From contig NC_068558.1 in the NCBI RefSeq assembly GCF_022201045.2, forward strand, positions 6,911,501 through 6,975,500: a stretch of 64,000 bases of DNA, given 5' to 3'. Made by a program: the position numbers and the translations under genes. Source of the DNA: Citrus sinensis (taxonomy: Eukaryota; Streptophyta; Magnoliopsida; Sapindales; Rutaceae). Below the pieces are notes generated by a model, which saw only the letters and a list, made by a program, of their open reading frames with translations, made no database searches and had not been told where the DNA came from. This document shows, piece after piece, positions 59,346-64,000 of this stretch. Positions within the stretch are counted from its first letter, which is position 1, and each line of letters opens with the position of its first letter.

Positions 59346-59552
59346 AAGGGTACCTCATGGTTGATGAGATACATGCCAGCACCTCCTTCTCCTTTCTGTC
59401 TATTCTTCTCACGTTTCCCACCTCCAATTCTTCTTGTTTCTTGTAATCATAACCTGTCCCATTTCCATTTTTGTTAAAATCAGTATCTACATTATATAGT
59501 CCTTTCCTGCAATCCAAGATCTTCACTTTACTTGCATTTACATTTGAGTAAG

Positions 59553-61693
59553 ATGTGGGCTTTGTGCATTGGAGCCCTGGTTTTTGTAAGCATCACACAT
59601 TGGCTTTACAGATGGAGGAATCCCAGATGCAATGGGAAACTCCCTCCTGGTTCAATGGGACTGCCACTTCTCGGAGAAACCCTTCAGTTTTTCGCTCCCA
59701 ACACTTCTTCTGATATACCTCCCTTCATCAAGAACAGGATGAAAAGGTAACGTATAACCTCCTCTTTTATTGTTCAACCAGTGCTGCGGTCATAATTAGG
59801 TCCCACTCTTCACATTTTGTTCTGTTTCTGATGTGCTTTTACTTTCAGTTACGGGCCAATATTCCGGACTAGTTTGGTGGGACGGCCAGTTATAATATCA
59901 ACGGACCCTGATCTCAATTACTTCATCTTCCAGCAAGAGGGACAGTTTTTTCAGAGCTGGTATCCAGATACATTCACAGAGATCTTTGGACGACAAAATG
60001 TGGGTTCGTTACACGGGTTCATGTACAGATACCTCAAGAACATGGTGCTAAACCTCTTTGGCCCTGAAAGCCTCCGGAAGATGCTCCCTGAAGTTGAGCA
60101 GGTAGCAAGAGCAAGATTACAGCAGTGGTCAAGCCAGGACACAGTGGAATTGAAAGAAGCAACTGCAACTGTAAATTCTTACACCCTTCTTCATCCCAGT
60201 TAAAATAATGCACCAAATTTCCTGTTTGGGGACTAACAATTCTATCTTTGCAGATGATATTTGATCTGACTGCAAAGAAGCTGATAAGTTATGACCAAGA
60301 GAAGTCATCGGAGAATTTAAGGGAGAACTTCGTTGCATTTATGGAGGGATTAATCTCTTTCCCTTTGGATATTCCAGGAACAGCTTATCACAAATGTCTA
60401 CAGGTAAACAAAATTCAGCCAAATTAGTATTACTATTGCGCCGTCAGTTTCTTCTTCTTATTCTCAACCGAATGAGTGGCTTTTCGCTCACCATATTCTC
60501 AATTGAATGAGTGGCTTTTAGCTCACACTCTTGATTTCTCATAATTTTTCTCAGGGTAGAGAAAGAGCAATGAAGAAGCTGAAAAACTTGCTGCAAGAAA
60601 GACGAGCAAACCCCAGGAAGGAGCAGAGTGATTTTTATGATTATGTTCTAAAAGAACTTCAGAAAGAGGGAACAATCCTAACAGAAGCAATTGCCCTGGA
60701 TTTAATGTTCGTGCTGCTATTTGCCAGCTTCGAAACAACTTCTGTAGCTATAACTTTAGCCATAAAATTTCTATCGGAAAATCCTCTCGTGCTAAAGCAA
60801 CTAACGGTATGGGAAAATTTATTGTTTGAAGTTACAAAAATCTTTTTATTGCTTTTCCAACCGACATGCTCTACATGTTTATATCCTTCTCAGGAGGAAC
60901 ATGAGGCAATCCTGAAAAATCGAGAAAATGTTCATTCGGGGCTTACATGGAGAGAGTATAAATCAATGACATACACATTTCAGGTAGGCTTTCACAAGCA
61001 CTTTTTCATTTGTCTAAAAAGTATTTAATAATGTAATATGTAGCTTAATTTTACAAATTTATGGATTCAACTCGCAGTTCATCAATGAAACAGCTAGATT
61101 GGCAAATATAGTTCCAGGAATCTTCAGGAAAGCCCTTAGAGATATCCAGTTTAAGGGTATGTGAAAAATATATATTACTGTATTTCCAATCACAAAAAAG
61201 TGTTTGTGTACATGCAGATAATTTGACATGCACTAAAAATGTGTAATGGTGCAGGATATACCATTCCTGCAGGTTGGGCGGTTATGGTCTGTCCCCCAGC
61301 TGTCCACTTGAATCCAGCAAAATATGAAGATCCCCTAGCCTTCAATCCAAGTAGATGGAAGGTGGGTCAAACAACTTAAGTCACTTACACGAATATAAAA
61401 TAATCAAAATAGTTACTTAAGGACTCCTAATCACTCTTTAAAGTGGTGTCATCCAGGGAATGGAAACAAACTGTGCATCTAAGAACTTCATGGCTTTTGG
61501 TGGTGGCATGAGGTTTTGTGTTGGAACAGACTTTACCAAAGTGCAGATGGCTGTATTTCTCCATTGCTTTCTCACAAAGTACAGGTGGCAAGCAATCAGA
61601 GGAGGTAACATAGTTCGGACTCCTGGTATACAATTCCCAAATGGTTTCCATGTTCGGATCATAAAGAAAGATGCGACGCATGAGTCTACATGA
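59553..61693 (+). CDS. CYP87A: Cytochrome P450, CYP87A-like, 8 exons
   Basis: Exons are 59553-59746, 59849-60170, 60254-60403, 60555-60806, 60894-60983, 61078-61156, 61255-61361 and 61457-61693, joining in frame to 476 residues, the usual size. An N-terminal anchor (MWALCIGALVFVSITHWLY) places it on the ER membrane. LPPGSMGLPLLGETLQF is the proline-rich hinge. The I-helix shows FASFETTS at about 278-285, the K-helix ETAR at 340-343, the PERF-type block FNPSRW near 393, and the haem loop FGGGMRFCVG at 412-421 with Cys419 as haem ligand. All catalytic landmarks are present. CYP87A belongs to the CYP85 clan, whose members often oxidise triterpenes and steroids; some CYP87 members act on triterpenoids. 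The substrate here is unknown. It converges with HAP2, with 480 bases between stop codons. Confidence 0.93.
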
Positions 61694-62172
61694 TCAAACC
61701 CGAAGCAACAAAAAGGCAAGCAATTTGTGTGGCTAACGCTAAACGGAGGACAGCATATTATCACTCAGAATTCCTATTCTCAGACTGCAAAAGGAATCCC
61801 AGCCGAGCTACAGTATATGCTTAGGTTAAAATTTTGAGTCACAGAGTTTTGTGCTTTCAGTTCACTGTGTCATCATATACTTGAGAAAGTAAAAAAGGCA
61901 GATCATCTATGGTATTAAAAGATATCAATCTTCATGCTTTAAAAAGAAGAGAAAAGATCAAAGTTTAATTGTAACAATATGTGAAAATTAACTTTCAGTA
62001 TATAAATTATACATCAATGTGTTGTCAAAAACATTCCGTAACTATATTAATATATTATAAACAAAAGTATCATCATCTCTTTAGAGCATGGCTTATACTG
62101 CGAATGATCCAACAGCCTGTGTTAAAATGATCTTGCCTCTCGTCTAGACGTCTGCTCATCTCGAATATTCAT

Positions 62173-63505
62173 TTAAGAAGACTCTCTGAACTTTCTGCGT
62201 CTATGATGCCCAATATGGTCATTCTTCCCTGTGTCCAAGTAGAGTTGCTGCATAACACTTGAATTCTTACTACGCCCATGCTTATGCTTGTCTTTTTGAA
62301 CATGGTGAAGATAATAATAATAATCGGTGTCCCTGTCTGAATGTTTATGCTTGTGATCACTGTGAATACCACTTCGTCTACGTCGAGCTTCAAGCTTGTG
62401 GTGCCTGCCCTCCTGCTTGTGATGTTTTCTAACATGAACATGGGGGTGATCAACATCAATATGGCGACTCCGAAAATCTCTGATTCTCTGATTGTTAGAC
62501 TGAAAATGGTCATCCCACCAGTCATAGAGAGGATCAAACAGTCCTTTTTGATGTAAAAGCCACAGTAGCACAAGCACTGGAACCCAAAGTAGAACAGTGT
62601 TTCTTAATTTAATCCAAGTTAATTCACTCTTAAACACAAAATTTTGAAAAAAGAGTATTACTTCTACCTGTTGGAAAAATAGCCAAAACAAGACCAAACA
62701 ACACTAGCCAACTCAAGCATATATATTGTATGTGGCAGCTGAAGTCAAAGAAACTGGAGCATTTCCTTCTGCATCATAATAATAATATGACATTACATGA
62801 ACTTCCAGAATATAATAACTAAGGGAAGCTAGAAGTAGGTGAAAATAGAATTCACCTTGTCTAATATAGAAGAAATAGAGACACATATATTACACGCCAT
62901 ATCTAGGCTGTACTCTATGAAAAATTGGAAAAAGTTGAAAAGAAGGTTAAAGATACCTCATAGGTATATAGAATGAGTTGGAAATGAGTTAAGAAAATTA
63001 CAATTATCAGGAATTATATCCCAGGATAATCCTCCTCTACCATTATGCGAATATCAACATTCAGAATTGGAAAAAGATCAACTTAGAACATGGGGGCTAT
63101 TAGCTTTCTATGTTCATGTAGATGCAATAAGCTTTTAAATTCAGTATAATATAGATAAACAACAGTTCACTTATCCAATCCATTATTGCAGAAAAAGATT
63201 TTGAAAAGTCTGTTACGTTACAATAGACATATCCGCACAAGCTTCAGCATGTGAGTTCTGAAAATTTTCATACAGAGCATACATGGACACCCAATGTTGA
63301 CGGATATGCTTAGTTCACATGTAGATAAATTTGCCTTGTAGAGGAAAATTTAGTGAAACATGGGTCCAAAATAATTCATGTAAAAGTACCTGCATGCTTT
63401 TCCAGTAATGAAGTCCCTCAAACCTTCCCAAAGCTTCTTTCCAATGCTTTCAATGGACTCAAAGAAATCATTTATACTGCTCTTTGGAGGTTGAAAGGGA
63501 GTAAT
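62173..63505 (-). CDS. HAP2: HAP2/GCS1 gamete fusogen, C-terminal part, cut by the window edge
   Basis: Three terminal exons on the minus strand, 63505-63390, 62768-62668 and 62576-62173, join in frame to the last 206 residues; upstream exons lie beyond 63505, mostly outside the window. The first exon encodes the membrane-proximal end of the ectodomain (INDFFESIESIGKKLWEGLR, DFITGKAC). The second carries the Cys-containing FFDFSCHIQYICLSWL and the start of the transmembrane helix. The third completes the helix (VLVLLWLLHQKG), then LFDPLYDWWDDHF and a tail very rich in His, Arg and Lys, a known feature of plant HAP2. HAP2 sits on the sperm plasma membrane and merges gamete membranes at fertilisation; its ectodomain is a class II-type fusogen fold. 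The fusion-loop region is not in view. Confidence 0.9.
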
Positions 63506-64000
63506 CTGCATCAAATTAATGACCATGCCAGAAAACGGACAATTACTAAGCAGTTTTCACAATGCAATTTTTAAAAATGCAGATTTTCTTTCAATTACAG
63601 CTTGGATACAATCATTGGGCCTCTTACCATCACAATTAAAACTATAAGAAGTCTTGTTTGTTATTGTTATGGTTGCCACTGCATCTAATCCTCATGAACT
63701 TTGTAATGTGCAAATACAACTCCAAGAGATTAAGGAAAATAAATTCAAGGACATAAGGTTTCTTTTGCTAATGGACTCAGATGTTGCAGAATGAAACAGT
63801 ACATCGGTCATGACTTCAGCTAAGCTATCCAATGAATTGCCATTCATAGACAATCAATTAGTTCCAGATATCTAGTAGAGAGACGAATGCCACATTTTTA
63901 TTTAGAACAAATCAACAAATAAACAACTAATATTCTTTGCACTATCAAGATTCAAGAATGTCCTTGATAAAGCTCCACCATTATGCAGCATTCTTAAGCT
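63506..64000. other. HAP2 intron or upstream region at the window edge
   Basis: The preceding HAP2 exon should lie on the minus strand upstream of 63505. I could not identify it with confidence before the window ends, so this is probably a long intron. Confidence 0.45.

Noticed and set aside
62341-62556. Plus-strand open frame over the HAP2 tail
   Set aside because: It is a shadow of the HAP2 terminal exon on the opposite strand.
1-64000. CRISPR arrays, bacterial operons, organellar insertions, rRNA genes
   Set aside because: None was seen; the only regular repeats are the 155-bp array and microsatellites.

Overview
This is nuclear DNA from a eudicot plant, probably a woody rosid. The evidence is multi-exon genes with GT-AG introns, AT-rich intergenic DNA, plant-only families (SEUSS-like, GRAS, PP2-type F-box, CYP87, PMEI) and many small non-autonomous transposons. 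Citrus or a relative is plausible but the sequence alone does not prove it.

Eight protein-coding genes and one right-edge partial gene can be modelled. From left to right they are: a SEUSS-like transcriptional co-regulator (+, 4234-8232); an F-box/PP2-A protein (-, 9813-12270); two invertase/pectin methylesterase inhibitor-like genes (-, 24899-25426 and 28406-28945) with a decayed third copy near 19925-20115; the GRAS factor SCL28 (-, 30402-32405); a PUX8-like UBX adaptor of CDC48 (-, 34941-38984, 11 exons); the GPI transamidase subunit PIG-U (+, 43246-52471, 14 exons, with a decayed Copia retrotransposon in intron 6); a CYP87A-like cytochrome P450 (+, 59553-61693, 8 exons); and the 3' end of the gamete fusogen HAP2/GCS1 (-, 62173-63505, continuing past the right edge). 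All splice models were made by eye from splice sites, reading phase and remembered family sequence; every joined model stays in frame.

The space between genes is rich in non-autonomous DNA elements. Several have target-site duplications that can be read directly: a 417-bp Mutator-type MITE in intron 2 of the F-box gene (9-bp TSD), a 179-bp MITE (10-bp TSD), and a 1758-bp hAT-type element (8-bp TSD) that carries a nested 713-bp fold-back element (9-bp TSD). There is also an array of about five 155-bp tandem repeats, several fold-back elements and a local duplication around the PMEI-like genes.

The genes do not form one pathway. As I remember Arabidopsis locus order, PP2-A, SCL28, PIG-U, CYP87A, PUX8 and HAP2 are split among three Arabidopsis segments, so this window may keep an older, less fractionated order. 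The strongest regulatory signal is a cluster of four MYB3R-type MSA motifs upstream of SCL28. I saw no clear sign of a wholly new biological system. The best leads are the Copia insertion inside PIG-U, the nested transposons, the MSA cluster and the decaying PMEI cluster.
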